64,000 bases of DNA, from assembly GCF_023073715.1 (NCBI RefSeq), contig NZ_JADPKA010000083.1, forward strand, positions 62,001-126,000, read 5' to 3'. The position numbers and the translations under genes were made by a program. Below, piece by piece: positions 23,714 to 32,645 of this stretch. The notes beneath the pieces were generated by a model. The model was not told the origin of the DNA, searched no databases, and worked only from the letters and a program-made list of their open reading frames with translations. This stretch comes from Bradyrhizobium sp. 164 (GTDB lineage: Bacteria; Pseudomonadota; Alphaproteobacteria; Rhizobiales; Xanthobacteraceae). Every line of letters begins with the position of its first letter. Within the stretch, counting starts at the first letter, position 1.

Positions 23714-25585
23714 ATGGAATTACCCCTGCTGCATCTCGCCTTGGTCGGCACACCAAACAGCGGCAAGACCTCGCTGTTCAATGCCCTGACCGGCAGCCGG
23801 CAGAAGGTGGCGAACTATCCGGGCGTCACGGTCGAGCGCAAGGAAGGCTTTTTCGTCACGCCGCTCGGTCGCCAGGTCTCCGTGGTCGACCTGCCCGGCA
23901 CCTACTCGCTGCGCGGCCGCAGCCCGGACGAGGAGATCACCCGCGACTTCGTGCTCGGCAAGGCCTCCGGCGAGACGATGCCCGATCTGGTGCTGTGCGT
24001 GGCCGACGCGACCAATCTGCGCCTGACCATCCGCCTGCTGCTCGAGCTCAAGCGCACGGGACGGCCGATGATCCTCGTGCTCAACATGTTCGACATCGCC
24101 ACGCGCCGCGGCATCAATGTCGACGTGGAACGGCTCGCCAAGGAGCTCGACGTGCCCGTGGTCACCTCGATCGCGGTGCGCAAGGGCGGCACGGCCGATC
24201 TGTTGCAGCTGACCGACGAGATCTCGTCCAAGCTCGCCGCCGAGCTGCGCGAGAACAGCTGGCGCGCGCTCAGCGTCTCCGAGCTGCGCGCAACCCAGCG
24301 CGAGGCCGACCGCATCATCGCCGATTGCGTCAGCCTGCCTGCTAGTCCCGACACCTTGACCGCCCGGATCGACGCGATCGTGCTGCATCCCGTCGGCGGC
24401 CTCATCGTGCTCGCGCTGATCCTGTTCGTGATGTTCCAGGCGGTGTTCGCCTGGGCGCAGCCGCTGATGGAGCTGCTCAACTCCGGCTTCGATGCGCTGG
24501 GCGAGCTGGTCCACAACACCCTCCCCGCCGGCCTGCTCCAGAGCTTCCTTCAGAACGGTGTGATCTCGGGCGTCGGCAGCGTCATCGTGTTCCTGCCGCA
24601 GATCATCATCATATTCTTATTCATCCTGCTCCTGGAAGATTTCGGCTACATGGCGCGCGCCGCGTTCCTGATGGACCGCATCATGGGCGGCGCCGGCTTG
24701 CACGGCCGCGCCTTCATTCCGCTGTTGTCGAGCTTTGCCTGCGCCATTCCAGGCATCATGGCAACGCGCGTCATCGACAACAAGCGCGACCGGCTGACCA
24801 CGATCCTGATCGCGCCGCTGATGACCTGCTCGGCGCGCATTCCGGTCTACACGCTGATCATCTCCGCCTTCATTCCGGCCAGGGACGTCTGGGGCTTCAT
24901 CAACTTGCAAGGCCTCGTGATGTTCGGCCTCTATGCCACCGGCATCGCCAGCGCGCTGCTGGTCTCGTTCGTGATCAAGTTCTTCATGCTGCGCGACTAT
25001 GCCCCGGCGCCGTTCATGCTGGAGCTGCCGGACTACAAAGTGCCGCAGCTAAAATCGATCGCGATCGGCATCTACACCCGAGCGAAGATGTTTTTGCAGC
25101 GCGCCGGCACCACGATCTTCTCGATGATGGTGCTGATCTGGTTCCTGGCTTCGTTCCCGCAGCCGCCTGCGGGCGCCACGGAGCCGGCGATCGATTTCAG
25201 CCTGGCTGCGATCATCGGCAAGGCGCTCGAGCCGCTGCTCGCGCCGGTCGGCTTCAACTGGCAGATCGCGGTCGCCCTGATCCCCGGCATGGCGGCGCGC
25301 GAGGTCGCGGTCGCAGCCCTCGGCACCGTCTATGCGATCGAGGGCGGCAAGGAGGCGGCCGAGCAGATCGGTCAGGTGCTGGCGACGAAATGGTCGCTCG
25401 CGACCGCCCTGTCGATGCTGGCCTGGTACATCTTCGCCCCGCAATGCGCCTCCACGCTGGCGGTGATCCGGCGCGAGACCGGAAGCTGGGCCTGGATGGC
25501 CGTGACCTTCACCTACATGCTGCTGCTGGCCTATGCGGCGAGCCTCGTCACCTACAATGTCGCGGTCGCGCTAGGGGCGGGCTAA
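23714..25585 (+). CDS. feoB: Ferrous iron transporter B
   Basis: The 623-residue inner-membrane ferrous iron permease. The N-terminal GTPase shows G1 GTPNSGKT, G2 in NYPGVTVE, G3 DLPGTYSL and G4 NMFD. A helical GDI-like spacer follows. The membrane part contains the two Gate motifs: IPLLSSFACAIPGIMATRVI with the transport Cys, and MAAREVAVAALGTVYAIE. A third Cys lies in FAPQCASTLAVIRRETGSW. It is shorter than the E. coli protein, as is usual for this group, and no feoC follows. Confidence 0.96.
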   Translation: MELPLLHLALVGTPNSGKTSLFNALTGSRQKVANYPGVTVERKEGFFVTPLGRQVSVVDLPGTYSLRGRSPDEEITRDFVLGKASGETMPDLVLCVADATNLRLTIRLLLELKRTGRPMILVLNMFDIATRRGINVDVERLAKELDVPVVTSIAVRKGGTADLLQLTDEISSKLAAELRENSWRALSVSELRATQREADRIIADCVSLPASPDTLTARIDAIVLHPVGGLIVLALILFVMFQAVFAWAQPLMELLNSGFDALGELVHNTLPAGLLQSFLQNGVISGVGSVIVFLPQIIIIFLFILLLEDFGYMARAAFLMDRIMGGAGLHGRAFIPLLSSFACAIPGIMATRVIDNKRDRLTTILIAPLMTCSARIPVYTLIISAFIPARDVWGFINLQGLVMFGLYATGIASALLVSFVIKFFMLRDYAPAPFMLELPDYKVPQLKSIAIGIYTRAKMFLQRAGTTIFSMMVLIWFLASFPQPPAGATEPAIDFSLAAIIGKALEPLLAPVGFNWQIAVALIPGMAAREVAVAALGTVYAIEGGKEAAEQIGQVLATKWSLATALSMLAWYIFAPQCASTLAVIRRETGSWAWMAVTFTYMLLLAYAASLVTYNVAVALGAG

Positions 25586-25597
25586 AGCCCCTCCCAA

Positions 25598-25770
25598 GAC
25601 AAAAGCTGCGAAAACAACCCCATGCACAGTAGACAGGGGTCATGAAATCAATGGCTTACGCGTGTGCGAAAGTCATCCGACCATAGACGGGATAACCGGC
25701 CGAAATTCGGAAAATCAGTTGACCCGTCGGGCAAAACACCGGCATGATGGCATCGTCACCTTCAACGCCA
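25598..25770. repeat. Probable interspersed repeat between feoB and the GNAT gene
   Basis: The gap contains the strings aaaacaaccccatgcacagt and gttgacccgtcgggcaaaac, which I recall as recurring intergenic sequence in Bradyrhizobium genomes. Only one copy exists in this window, so the repeat status rests on memory rather than on what is seen here. No coding sequence is supported. Confidence 0.35.
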
Positions 25771-25807
25771 TCAAGATCGCGGCCAGTCCGAAATCGCCAT
25801 CGGCTTC

Positions 25808-26305
25808 ATGGATCACTTCAGCACCGACAGACTGACCGCCGAGAGGTTGCACGAAAACCACCTCGCCGACCTCGTCGCACTCCATCTCGATCCCGATGTC
25901 TCGCGCTATATCGGCGGCGTACGCTCGGCCGAGACGACGACGAATTATCTCGCCACCAACATGGCGCATTGGGACGAGCATGGCTTCGGGCTGTGGACGC
26001 TGCGATCGAAAGACGGGGCGTTCGCCGGGCGGGCGGGAATCCGGCACATCCTCGTCGACGACGTCGCCGAGATCGAGATTGCCTACGCGTTCAAGCGCGA
26101 TCTCTGGGGCCAGGGACTTGCGAGCGAGATCGCGAGCGCGCTGACGGACATTGGGCTGTCGCAGCTCGCGCTGCCATCCCTCATCGGCATCGTCTATGTC
26201 GCGAATGGCGCATCGCGCCGCGTGCTGGAGAAGTCGCACTATCTGCTCGAGCGGCGCACGAACCGTCACGGCGAGGACGTCGCGATCTACCGCAAACGGC
26301 GGTGA
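25808..26305 (+). CDS. GNAT family N-acetyltransferase (RimJ/RimL-like)
   Basis: A 165-residue protein opening with STDRLTAERLHENHLADLVALHLDPDVSRYIGG, the typical beginning of RimJ/RimL-type acetyltransferases. The acetyl-CoA site lies around AYAFKRDLWGQGLASEIASAL, and VANGASRRVLEKSHYLLE completes the fold. Targets of this group include ribosomal proteins and small molecules; here the substrate is unknown. Confidence 0.85.
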   Translation: MDHFSTDRLTAERLHENHLADLVALHLDPDVSRYIGGVRSAETTTNYLATNMAHWDEHGFGLWTLRSKDGAFAGRAGIRHILVDDVAEIEIAYAFKRDLWGQGLASEIASALTDIGLSQLALPSLIGIVYVANGASRRVLEKSHYLLERRTNRHGEDVAIYRKRR

Positions 26306-26397
26306 GAGACTGATCCGGGACGTCTCGCCATCTGCCGGTAGACTAGTCGGCTCGCGCAGCTGCGGAACGTATCGGGCTACCTCAGCATTCTCCCGCC

Positions 26398-26634
26398 ATG
26401 CCCAGGTACTTCTTCCACGTCCACGACGTCGAACCGAGCTCCGATCGGCACGGCGAGGACCTGCCAGATGACGAAGCCGCCTGGCGCGAAGCCACGAGCT
26501 TTGCCGGGCAGCTCTTCAAGGACATCGACGGCAGGTTTCGGCCCGGCCAAGCATGGAGCCTGGAAGTGACCGATGAAGCCGGTAAGCCAATTTATCGGAT
26601 CCAAATAACCTCAAAGGGCCAGATAAGCTCATAG
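26398..26634 (+). CDS. DUF6894 family protein (copy 1)
   Basis: A 78-residue protein with the pattern MPRYFFHVHD...DGxDLPDxxAAWREA...LEVTDEAGKPIYRI, matching small DUF6894 proteins abundant in Bradyrhizobium and relatives. Function unknown. A second member lies at 30962-31210 on the other strand, on the far side of the KaiC/kinase pair. A weak GGAAC-N17-cATT lies upstream but does not meet the EcfG -10 consensus. Confidence 0.75.
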   Translation: MPRYFFHVHDVEPSSDRHGEDLPDDEAAWREATSFAGQLFKDIDGRFRPGQAWSLEVTDEAGKPIYRIQITSKGQISS

Positions 26635-26711
26635 GGGAACGGCGGCCTCAGGCCGACACGCGGCGGGCCCCCGATCACCTTCCGCTAAGAGCGCGGGCCG
26701 TCAGGCCCGGT

Positions 26712-26736
26712 GGAACCCGGCGGCGGCGCGAGAGTT
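26712..26736 (+). promoter_or_regulatory. EcfG-type promoter before the KaiC-like gene
   Basis: GGAAC (26712-26716) is followed after 17 bp by GTT (26734-26736), matching the general-stress sigma factor EcfG pattern GGAAC-N16-17-cGTT of alphaproteobacteria. Transcription would start about 85 bases before the KaiC-like ATG. Confidence 0.55.
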
Positions 26737-26829
26737 CCTTACCGATCTTACAGTGCAAATGCGGCTGCTCGCCTCGGGGCCCTTGGGGCAAGCAGCTGCG
26801 CTCTAGTAAACAAGTGCAACGGGGGTTCA

Positions 26830-28344
26830 ATGACCGGTACGTCGAGGCCTGTGTCGGACAGTCATCTCAAAGATCTGCCGAGAGTTTCGACGGGCAGCGA
26901 CGGCTTGGATGACATCCTGGGCGGCGGCTTGGACGCCAACCGGATGTATCTTTATGAGGGACGGCCCGGCACCGGCAAGACCACCATCGCCCTCCAATTC
27001 CTTCTCAGGGGCGTGCGCGATGGCGAACGCGTGCTTTATATCTCGCTATCTGAAACGAGGCGGGAGCTGGAGCTTGTCGCGCATCGGCACGGCTGGTCTT
27101 TGCAAGGCGTGGACATCTTTGAACTGGTCCCGCCGGAGACAACGCTCGATCCCGAACGCGAGCTCACGGTGTTCCATCCCGCAGAGATGGAGCTGAGCGA
27201 AACCACCAATTTGATTTTCAAGGAGGTCGAACGCGTTGATCCCACTCGCGTGGTGCTCGACAGCCTGTCCGAACTGCGCCTGCTGGCTCAAAACCCGCTG
27301 CGATACAGACGCCAGGTTTTGGCTCTGAAGCATTATTTCACCAATCGAAATTGCACGGTGGTCCTCCTCGACGATCTCTCATCGTCCCAGGACGACCTGC
27401 AGCTTCATTCCATCGCACACGGCGTCGTTATGCTCGAACAGCTGGCAATCGAGTACGGGGCCGAGCGGCGACGGCTTCGCGTGATCAAGATGCGCGGCAT
27501 AAAGTTTCGCGGCGGCTACCACGATTTCACGATCTCGGAGGGCGGCTTGCGGATATTCCCCAGGCTGGTCGCGGCCGAACATCACAAGCCCTTTTCCGGC
27601 GAGTTCACGCCCAGCGGCAGCGCCGAGCTCGACCAATTGCTGGGAGGCGGCCTCGAGCGCGGCACCAACGCACTTCTCATTGGCGCTGCCGGGGTCGGCA
27701 AATCGTCGCTAGCGCTGACCTATGCGATAGCGGCGGCGGAACGTGGCGAGCACGCCGTGTTCTTCGCCTTCGATGAAGGCCGGGGCACCGTGGAGGCGCG
27801 AGCCCGCACGCTCGGCCTGCCTCTCCAGGAGCACATTGACTCGGGGCGAATTCGGTTTCAGCAGATAGATCCCGCCGAATTGTCGCCCGGCGAGTTCACG
27901 GCGAGCCTGCGCCGGAGCGTCGAGGTCGACAATGCGCGCGTGGTGATCATCGACAGTCTGAACGGTTACTTGAATGCGATGCCGGATGAGCGGTTTCTCA
28001 TCCTGCAGATGCATGAACTCCTGAGCTACCTGGCACAGCAGGGCGTGTTGACCATCCTTATCCTCGCTCAGCATGGACTGGTCGGCCCGATGGATACGCC
28101 GCTCGACATCAGCTATTTGAGCGATTCGGTCTTGATGCTGCGCTATTTCGAGTTCGGCGGACGAGTGCGGCGCGCCTTGTCTGTCGTCAAGAAGCGCAGC
28201 GGCAATCACGAGCATAGTATCCGCGAGTTTCGGCTCGGCAGCACCGGGATCAAACTGGGCCCACCCCTCAATGAATTCAGCGGCATCTTTTCCGGCAATC
28301 CGCGTTATACCGGCTCGGAACTCCCGGAAGGACTGGCGGAATGA
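26830..28344 (+). CDS. KaiC-like double RecA-domain ATPase
   Basis: A 504-residue protein with the two-domain architecture of the cyanobacterial clock ATPase KaiC. Walker A motifs are GRPGTGKT (44-51) and GAAGVGKS (285-292). The paired catalytic acids appear as S74-E75 in the first domain and D314-E315 in the second, where KaiC has Glu-Glu. The KaiC phosphosite pair Ser-Thr aligns with S428-Y429 (PLDISYLSDS). No kaiA or kaiB is nearby. ATG at 26830 has GGGGG upstream. The stop overlaps the next gene's start by four bases, so it should act with the hybrid kinase, possibly as a stress signal input rather than a clock. Confidence 0.85.
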   Translation: MTGTSRPVSDSHLKDLPRVSTGSDGLDDILGGGLDANRMYLYEGRPGTGKTTIALQFLLRGVRDGERVLYISLSETRRELELVAHRHGWSLQGVDIFELVPPETTLDPERELTVFHPAEMELSETTNLIFKEVERVDPTRVVLDSLSELRLLAQNPLRYRRQVLALKHYFTNRNCTVVLLDDLSSSQDDLQLHSIAHGVVMLEQLAIEYGAERRRLRVIKMRGIKFRGGYHDFTISEGGLRIFPRLVAAEHHKPFSGEFTPSGSAELDQLLGGGLERGTNALLIGAAGVGKSSLALTYAIAAAERGEHAVFFAFDEGRGTVEARARTLGLPLQEHIDSGRIRFQQIDPAELSPGEFTASLRRSVEVDNARVVIIDSLNGYLNAMPDERFLILQMHELLSYLAQQGVLTILILAQHGLVGPMDTPLDISYLSDSVLMLRYFEFGGRVRRALSVVKKRSGNHEHSIREFRLGSTGIKLGPPLNEFSGIFSGNPRYTGSELPEGLAE

Positions 28345-30047
28345 GCGCCCGCCGGGACAACCGTGTTCTCGTATATGCGCCCATCGGCCGGGACGGACCG
28401 GCATCGGCCGAGCTTTTCCGCGGCGCGGATCTGGACGCGGTCAACTGCCGAAGCCTGCTCCAACTCGTCAGCGAGATGGCCGCTGGCGTGGGCACCGTGT
28501 TTCTGGCGGAGGAGGGATTGTTCGGGAAAGACACGGCGCCGCTGGCACAATGGATCGCGAACCAACCGCCATGGTCCGACCTCCCATTTGTCGTTCTCAC
28601 CAGCCATCGAGAGCAGCCGGCGGTCGTCGCCTGGCGCCGCAGCATCGTCGAGCTTTTGCGTAACGTTTCGCTGCTCGAGCGGCCGGTGCAGCCGATTACG
28701 CTGACCAGCGCGGTGCAATCCGCGATGCGGGCACGGCGGCGTCAATACGAGATCCGGGCTCTGCTTGAGGCGCGCGAGCAGACGGCGCAGGAGCTCGAGA
28801 AGCTGGTGATCGAGCGGACGCGAGAGCTGAAGGAGGCCAACGAGCAGCTTCGCCTCGAAATGAACGAGCGCGCTCGCGTGGAGGAAACGTTACGCCAGGC
28901 CCAGAAAATCGAAGCCATCGGCCAGCTCACCGGCGGCGTGGCTCACGACTTCAACAATCTGCTGATGGTGATTTCCGGCGGGCTCGACATGCTCGACCGC
29001 CAGACAGATCCAAACCGGCGCCGGCGTCTGATGGACGGGATGATCCAGGCGGCGCAGCGCGGCGCCAGCCTGACGAAGCAGCTTCTGGCGTTTTCCCGCC
29101 GGCAGACGCTTCGGCCGGAGCCCGTCGACGTCGCCGCTCAGATTGGCGGCATGCGCGAACTGCTCGATCGCAGCCTGAGGGGCGATGTTCATGTCGAGTT
29201 CGATTTTCCGGATTCGCTGTGGCCGGTAGAGGTCGATCCCGGTGAGCTCGAGCTGGTCATTCTCAATCTGGCCGTCAACGCACGCGACGCCATGCCCAAC
29301 GGCGGCACGATCGTCGTGCGCGGGGAAAATCTACCCGACCTGAAGGACCAAGAGATCTCCGGCGATTATGTGCGTCTCTCAGTTATCGACACCGGTATTG
29401 GGATGGCTCCGGGCGTCTTGTCCCGCGTCTTCGAGCCGTTCTTCACGACCAAGGACGTCGGAAAGGGCTCGGGCCTTGGGCTGGCGCAGGTTCATGGATT
29501 TGCGACGCAGTCGCGGGGCACGGTGCGCATCCAATCGGAGGTCGGCCGCGGCACCAGCATCGAGCTGTACCTGCCGAGATCGTTGGACGTTCCTTCCAGG
29601 GAGCGACACCTCATCGACCTCACCAGGGTGCGGCCGAAGAAGAAGAACCACGGTCGGATCCTGCTGGTCGAAGACGATGACGAGGTGGCTGCATTGGTCA
29701 GCGAGATGCTCGGCCAACTCGGCTATGACGTCACGCACGCCTCCAGCGCGGCGGCGGCGCTTGGCGCCTTGGCCGACGGGCGCTCCATCGATCTGATCTT
29801 TTCCGACATCATGATGCCGGGCGGTATGAACGGGGTCGAGCTCGCGCGAGAGATCAAGAAAAGACGCAGTGACGTACCCGTCTTGCTGACCAGTGGATAC
29901 GCCGAAGCGGCCGTCCATGAAGCCGAAGCCGAGGACGTTCAGATCCTGGCAAAGCCCTATCATATCGACGAACTGGCCGCCGCCCTTCACGCGGTCAAGT
30001 CAAAGCTTCGGCTCGACACGGACTCAAGGCGCTCGAATTGCCGCTGA
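28341..30047 (+). CDS. Hybrid sensor histidine kinase/response regulator
   Basis: A 568-residue soluble kinase with no membrane segments. Residues 1-130 look like a degenerate receiver-like input domain (VLVYAPIGRDGPASAELFRGADL). A coiled coil follows (QTAQELEKLVIERTRELKEANEQL), then the H-box GGVAHDFNNLL with phospho-acceptor H202. The ATPase motifs are NLAVNARDAMPNGG, DTGIGM and GKGSGLGLAQVHGF. A C-terminal receiver has acidic pocket E444-D445-D446 and phospho-acceptor D489 (FSDIMMPG). It is translationally coupled to the KaiC-like gene. No output regulator is encoded beside it other than a Crp-type protein on the other strand. Confidence 0.92.
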   Translation: MSARRDNRVLVYAPIGRDGPASAELFRGADLDAVNCRSLLQLVSEMAAGVGTVFLAEEGLFGKDTAPLAQWIANQPPWSDLPFVVLTSHREQPAVVAWRRSIVELLRNVSLLERPVQPITLTSAVQSAMRARRRQYEIRALLEAREQTAQELEKLVIERTRELKEANEQLRLEMNERARVEETLRQAQKIEAIGQLTGGVAHDFNNLLMVISGGLDMLDRQTDPNRRRRLMDGMIQAAQRGASLTKQLLAFSRRQTLRPEPVDVAAQIGGMRELLDRSLRGDVHVEFDFPDSLWPVEVDPGELELVILNLAVNARDAMPNGGTIVVRGENLPDLKDQEISGDYVRLSVIDTGIGMAPGVLSRVFEPFFTTKDVGKGSGLGLAQVHGFATQSRGTVRIQSEVGRGTSIELYLPRSLDVPSRERHLIDLTRVRPKKKNHGRILLVEDDDEVAALVSEMLGQLGYDVTHASSAAAALGALADGRSIDLIFSDIMMPGGMNGVELAREIKKRRSDVPVLLTSGYAEAAVHEAEAEDVQILAKPYHIDELAAALHAVKSKLRLDTDSRRSNCR

Positions 30048-30074
30048 GCTGGGCGGAGGCACGCGAAAGCGAAA

Positions 30075-30803
30075 TCAGACCGATGGGCGCTGATGCAGGT
30101 AGATCTTTTCGAACTGCCCTACCTCCTCCACCTTGGCCTTGTCGAGCAAGTGGAAGGTTCTGCGCTCGGTTGCGACGAGACCATCGTGACGAAGCTGCTG
30201 CAGGATCCGGTTGACGTGAACGACCGATAATCCAAGGCAGTCCGCCAGTTCGATTTGAGTAATTGGGAGCTCAAAGGACCCCTTTGTCGTGCGCCCGATC
30301 AGTTCAAGCCGCTCGTAAAGCTCTACCAACAAGTGCGCCATTCGAACACGCGCCGGCCTGCGTCCGACATTGACGATCCATTCCCTGAAAATTGCGGAGT
30401 CGATCAGCGTTTCGCGCCAGAGCGCAGCCGCTACGTTAGGTCGCCTTTGATTTAGCTCACGCAAGGTGTCGTGCTTGATGAAACCGAGGGTACATTCTGT
30501 GAGCGTCGTCAGGTCATGATCCATGACGTGCAAGTGCAGGCTCTGGAGGTCCGGGATTTCTCCCGGCATATGGAGCGAGAGAATTTGCCTCTGTCCATCC
30601 GGCGTAAGCTTGGAGCGGAATGCAAACCCATCAACGATCAGGCAGGATTCCGAGGGGCGGTCACCGTCACGCACGAAACGGTGCTGGGCCGCGACGCGCT
30701 TGCTATGGATAGAAAGTTGTTCAAGTGCCAGGACATCGTCCTGGTCGAGCCGATTGGCCTTACTGAGCTTTTGAACGAGCGCAGCCGTTAACGTTCCGGG
30801 CAT
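30075..30803 (-). CDS. Crp/Fnr family transcriptional regulator
   Basis: A 242-residue regulator with a cyclic-nucleotide-binding-like beta roll (AAQHRFVRDGDRPSESCLIVDGFAFRSK...LHMPGEIPDLQSLHL) and a C-terminal winged helix (ELPITQIELADCLGLSVVHVNRILQQLRHDGLV). The Cys residues of oxygen-sensing Fnr are absent. Similar proteins are frequent in Bradyrhizobium beside stress genes. It is convergent with the hybrid kinase gene, 27 bp apart. Confidence 0.9.
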   Translation of the reverse strand: MPGTLTAALVQKLSKANRLDQDDVLALEQLSIHSKRVAAQHRFVRDGDRPSESCLIVDGFAFRSKLTPDGQRQILSLHMPGEIPDLQSLHLHVMDHDLTTLTECTLGFIKHDTLRELNQRRPNVAAALWRETLIDSAIFREWIVNVGRRPARVRMAHLLVELYERLELIGRTTKGSFELPITQIELADCLGLSVVHVNRILQQLRHDGLVATERRTFHLLDKAKVEEVGQFEKIYLHQRPSV

Positions 30804-30961
30804 CGCGCACCTCTCCGCGCTTGAGGACGTTTGAGCCGGAGAGGAACTCGCCGCTCCGGCCTATAAGGCGGGAGCACAAAACTCTCAGCCACCAGCGCCC
30901 AAGAGTCGCGGCCGGTGATCGGGGACAATCACAGGTTAAGGGGAAGGTTCCAACCGAGGGC

Positions 30962-31210
30962 CTAAGTTAGTTTCTGGGCTGATACCCGCTCGATCTCGAA
31001 GCGCAACGAAACCAGCAAAACCGGGCCGAAATCATCGCGAACTTCGATTGCCAGCGCCCGAAACGCCGAACCGGGCAGCACGTCCTTGGCGAAATCGGCC
31101 ATCGCAGCCGAGACCATAGTTCTCACCTCCTCCAAGGAGGCGATATCGACGCCGATCTCGTCGGCGATGAAGGTCTCATTGTCCCGGGTGTCGAAGTAAT
31201 AGCGTGGCAT
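30962..31210 (-). CDS. DUF6894 family protein (copy 2)
   Basis: An 82-residue protein, MPRYYFDTRDNETFIADEIGVDI..., with a later AIEVRDDFGPVLLVSLRFEIER strand pair, the same family pattern as the protein at 26398. An EcfG-like promoter lies immediately upstream, its -10 only 7 bases from the ATG, which would give a leaderless mRNA. Confidence 0.72.
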   Translation of the reverse strand: MPRYYFDTRDNETFIADEIGVDIASLEEVRTMVSAAMADFAKDVLPGSAFRALAIEVRDDFGPVLLVSLRFEIERVSAQKLT

Positions 31211-31217
31211 GCACGCA

Positions 31218-31242
31218 AACCGACTGCCAACGCGTCCGTTCC
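31218..31242 (-). promoter_or_regulatory. EcfG-type promoter before DUF6894 copy 2
   Basis: On the minus strand GGAAC (31238-31242) and GTT (31218-31220) are 17 bp apart. The spacing from -10 to the start codon is so short that the transcript would begin at or next to the ATG. A chance match cannot be excluded. Confidence 0.4.
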
Positions 31243-31264
31243 TCGGTCCCAGCCGTTTGTGCGC

Positions 31265-31501
31265 TCACCGGAAATACCCCAGCACCAGATCGATGTCCGA
31301 GCTGCCGGCCAGCGTGCCGTTCAGCTCGGCGTCGATGACGCGGCGGCAGGCTTCGATCGCGGCGTGGTCACCGAGGTCGTTGGCGGCTTCCAGCACGAGC
31401 CAGGCGGCCTCAACCGACGCCTTGTCCGGCGCACCGCCGAGATCGGCGGCCGGTGTCTTGTTGATCTTCTTGCGAACTGCGGTGCCGAATTGAGGCAACA
31501 T
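31265..31501 (-). CDS. Small conserved hypothetical protein
   Basis: A 78-residue acidic protein (MLPQFGTAVRKKINKTPAADLGG... ending LAGSSDIDLVLGYFR), apparently mostly helical with a Val/Ala/Leu-rich middle (VEAAWLVLEAANDLGDHAAIEACRRVID). I do not recognise the family. It starts 12 bp after the DUF2336 stop, so it is likely cotranscribed with that gene. Confidence 0.6.
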   Translation of the reverse strand: MLPQFGTAVRKKINKTPAADLGGAPDKASVEAAWLVLEAANDLGDHAAIEACRRVIDAELNGTLAGSSDIDLVLGYFR

Positions 31502-31513
31502 TGCTGATACTCC

Positions 31514-32632
31514 TCAGTGTACCTGGAGCTCGGGCTGACGGCCCGCGTCGGCACCCGCGCTGTTCTTGCGCGACTGGTAGAACTTCAGGATGCTGCGCGA
31601 GGTCTCGATCTTGAGCCGGCCGTACTCGTGCTCATTGTCGTGGAGTTCGCGCGCCGTGATCAGATGATCCTTGGCGCCGAGGAACAGCAGCGACATGGTC
31701 GTGTCCCAGGAGAAGTCGAGTGCCTTGCACAGCACCAGGATCATCTCCCGATTGCGGTCCATCAGCGCACGCTCGATCACGTCGACCGGCAGCGCCGACA
31801 GCAGCGACAAGCCGATCTGCACTTCGTCGAAGCGGTGCTGGCGCGCATAGTTCGAGATCGAGTCCTGGTTGAGATTGCCCTGGCGGTATTGCGTCGTTAC
31901 CACGCGCTTGGCGACGAAATAGCTGCGCGAGGACGGACCGAACTTGGACTGAAGATCGCCGGTGACCTCGGTCACCGAGCTCTGGATCTGCGTCATCATT
32001 TCGGGTCGTTCAGTCTCGAGCCGGCGGCGGACGTCTTCCGAGGCCTTGGAGATCAGCTGCTGGAAGATGTGGCGCGGCACGTCCTTGCGCAGGCCAAGCT
32101 GTTCGGCAAGGATCGAATCTCCCTCGGCGCGGCGCACCATGTGCAGCAGGCCTGAGCCGGAGAAGCGTGCGCCCTCGTTCTTCGCAACGGACGTCACCAC
32201 CTCCTGGTTGCCGCGCTTGACCAGCACGTCGGTCACGGCCTCGCCGATCGACTTGCGCTGGGCGATCGCCAGCAGATGCGACTGGCTCTTGGTCATGGCG
32301 CTCTCGACCAGCATCTTCTCGTCGATACGATTGGACTCGCGCAGCACGGGACCTGCGACGTCGATCTCGTCGTCGAGCGCGAGCTTCTCGATGACATTGA
32401 AGGGAGCATGGTCGCACGCCGACATCACCTCCGAGAGCTGCACCCGCGCCGCGACTTCGATCTCGTCGGCAAGCCGCCCGATGACCTCGCCGAACATGCT
32501 GATCTCGTCGTCGCTGTAGCGGCCGGTGATCAGGATGTCGGTCGCATGCCACAATGCCTTCGCACGGCTTTCGTCGGTGCCGCGTGCGATCGCGTCGTCC
32601 AGATCCTGTAGAAGCGTTTTCGCCCCGTTCAT
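31514..32632 (-). CDS. DUF2336 domain-containing protein
   Basis: A 372-residue, helix-rich soluble protein. The opening LLQDLDDAIARGTDESRAKALWHATDILITGRYSDDEISMFGEVIGRLADEIEVAARVQLSE and the following helical hairpins are those of DUF2336 proteins, which are widespread in alphaproteobacteria and of unknown function. It contains HEAT-like pairs but no catalytic motif. Its upstream region carries a 14-bp tandem repeat. Confidence 0.85.
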   Translation of the reverse strand: MNGAKTLLQDLDDAIARGTDESRAKALWHATDILITGRYSDDEISMFGEVIGRLADEIEVAARVQLSEVMSACDHAPFNVIEKLALDDEIDVAGPVLRESNRIDEKMLVESAMTKSQSHLLAIAQRKSIGEAVTDVLVKRGNQEVVTSVAKNEGARFSGSGLLHMVRRAEGDSILAEQLGLRKDVPRHIFQQLISKASEDVRRRLETERPEMMTQIQSSVTEVTGDLQSKFGPSSRSYFVAKRVVTTQYRQGNLNQDSISNYARQHRFDEVQIGLSLLSALPVDVIERALMDRNREMILVLCKALDFSWDTTMSLLFLGAKDHLITARELHDNEHEYGRLKIETSRSILKFYQSRKNSAGADAGRQPELQVH

Positions 32633-32645
32633 CTCGATAACCCCC

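Noticed and set aside
26375..26400. GGAAC-N17-CATT before DUF6894 copy 1
   Set aside because: The -10 lacks the GTT required by the EcfG consensus.
26635..30075. Search for kaiA or kaiB beside the KaiC-like gene
   Set aside because: Neither the 195-bp upstream gap nor the 27-bp downstream gap can encode them, and no neighbouring product resembles KaiB or KaiA.
30770..30803. GGAAC-N16-GTT at the beginning of the Crp-type gene
   Set aside because: It falls inside the coding sequence after the start codon, so it cannot drive the full gene; probably chance.
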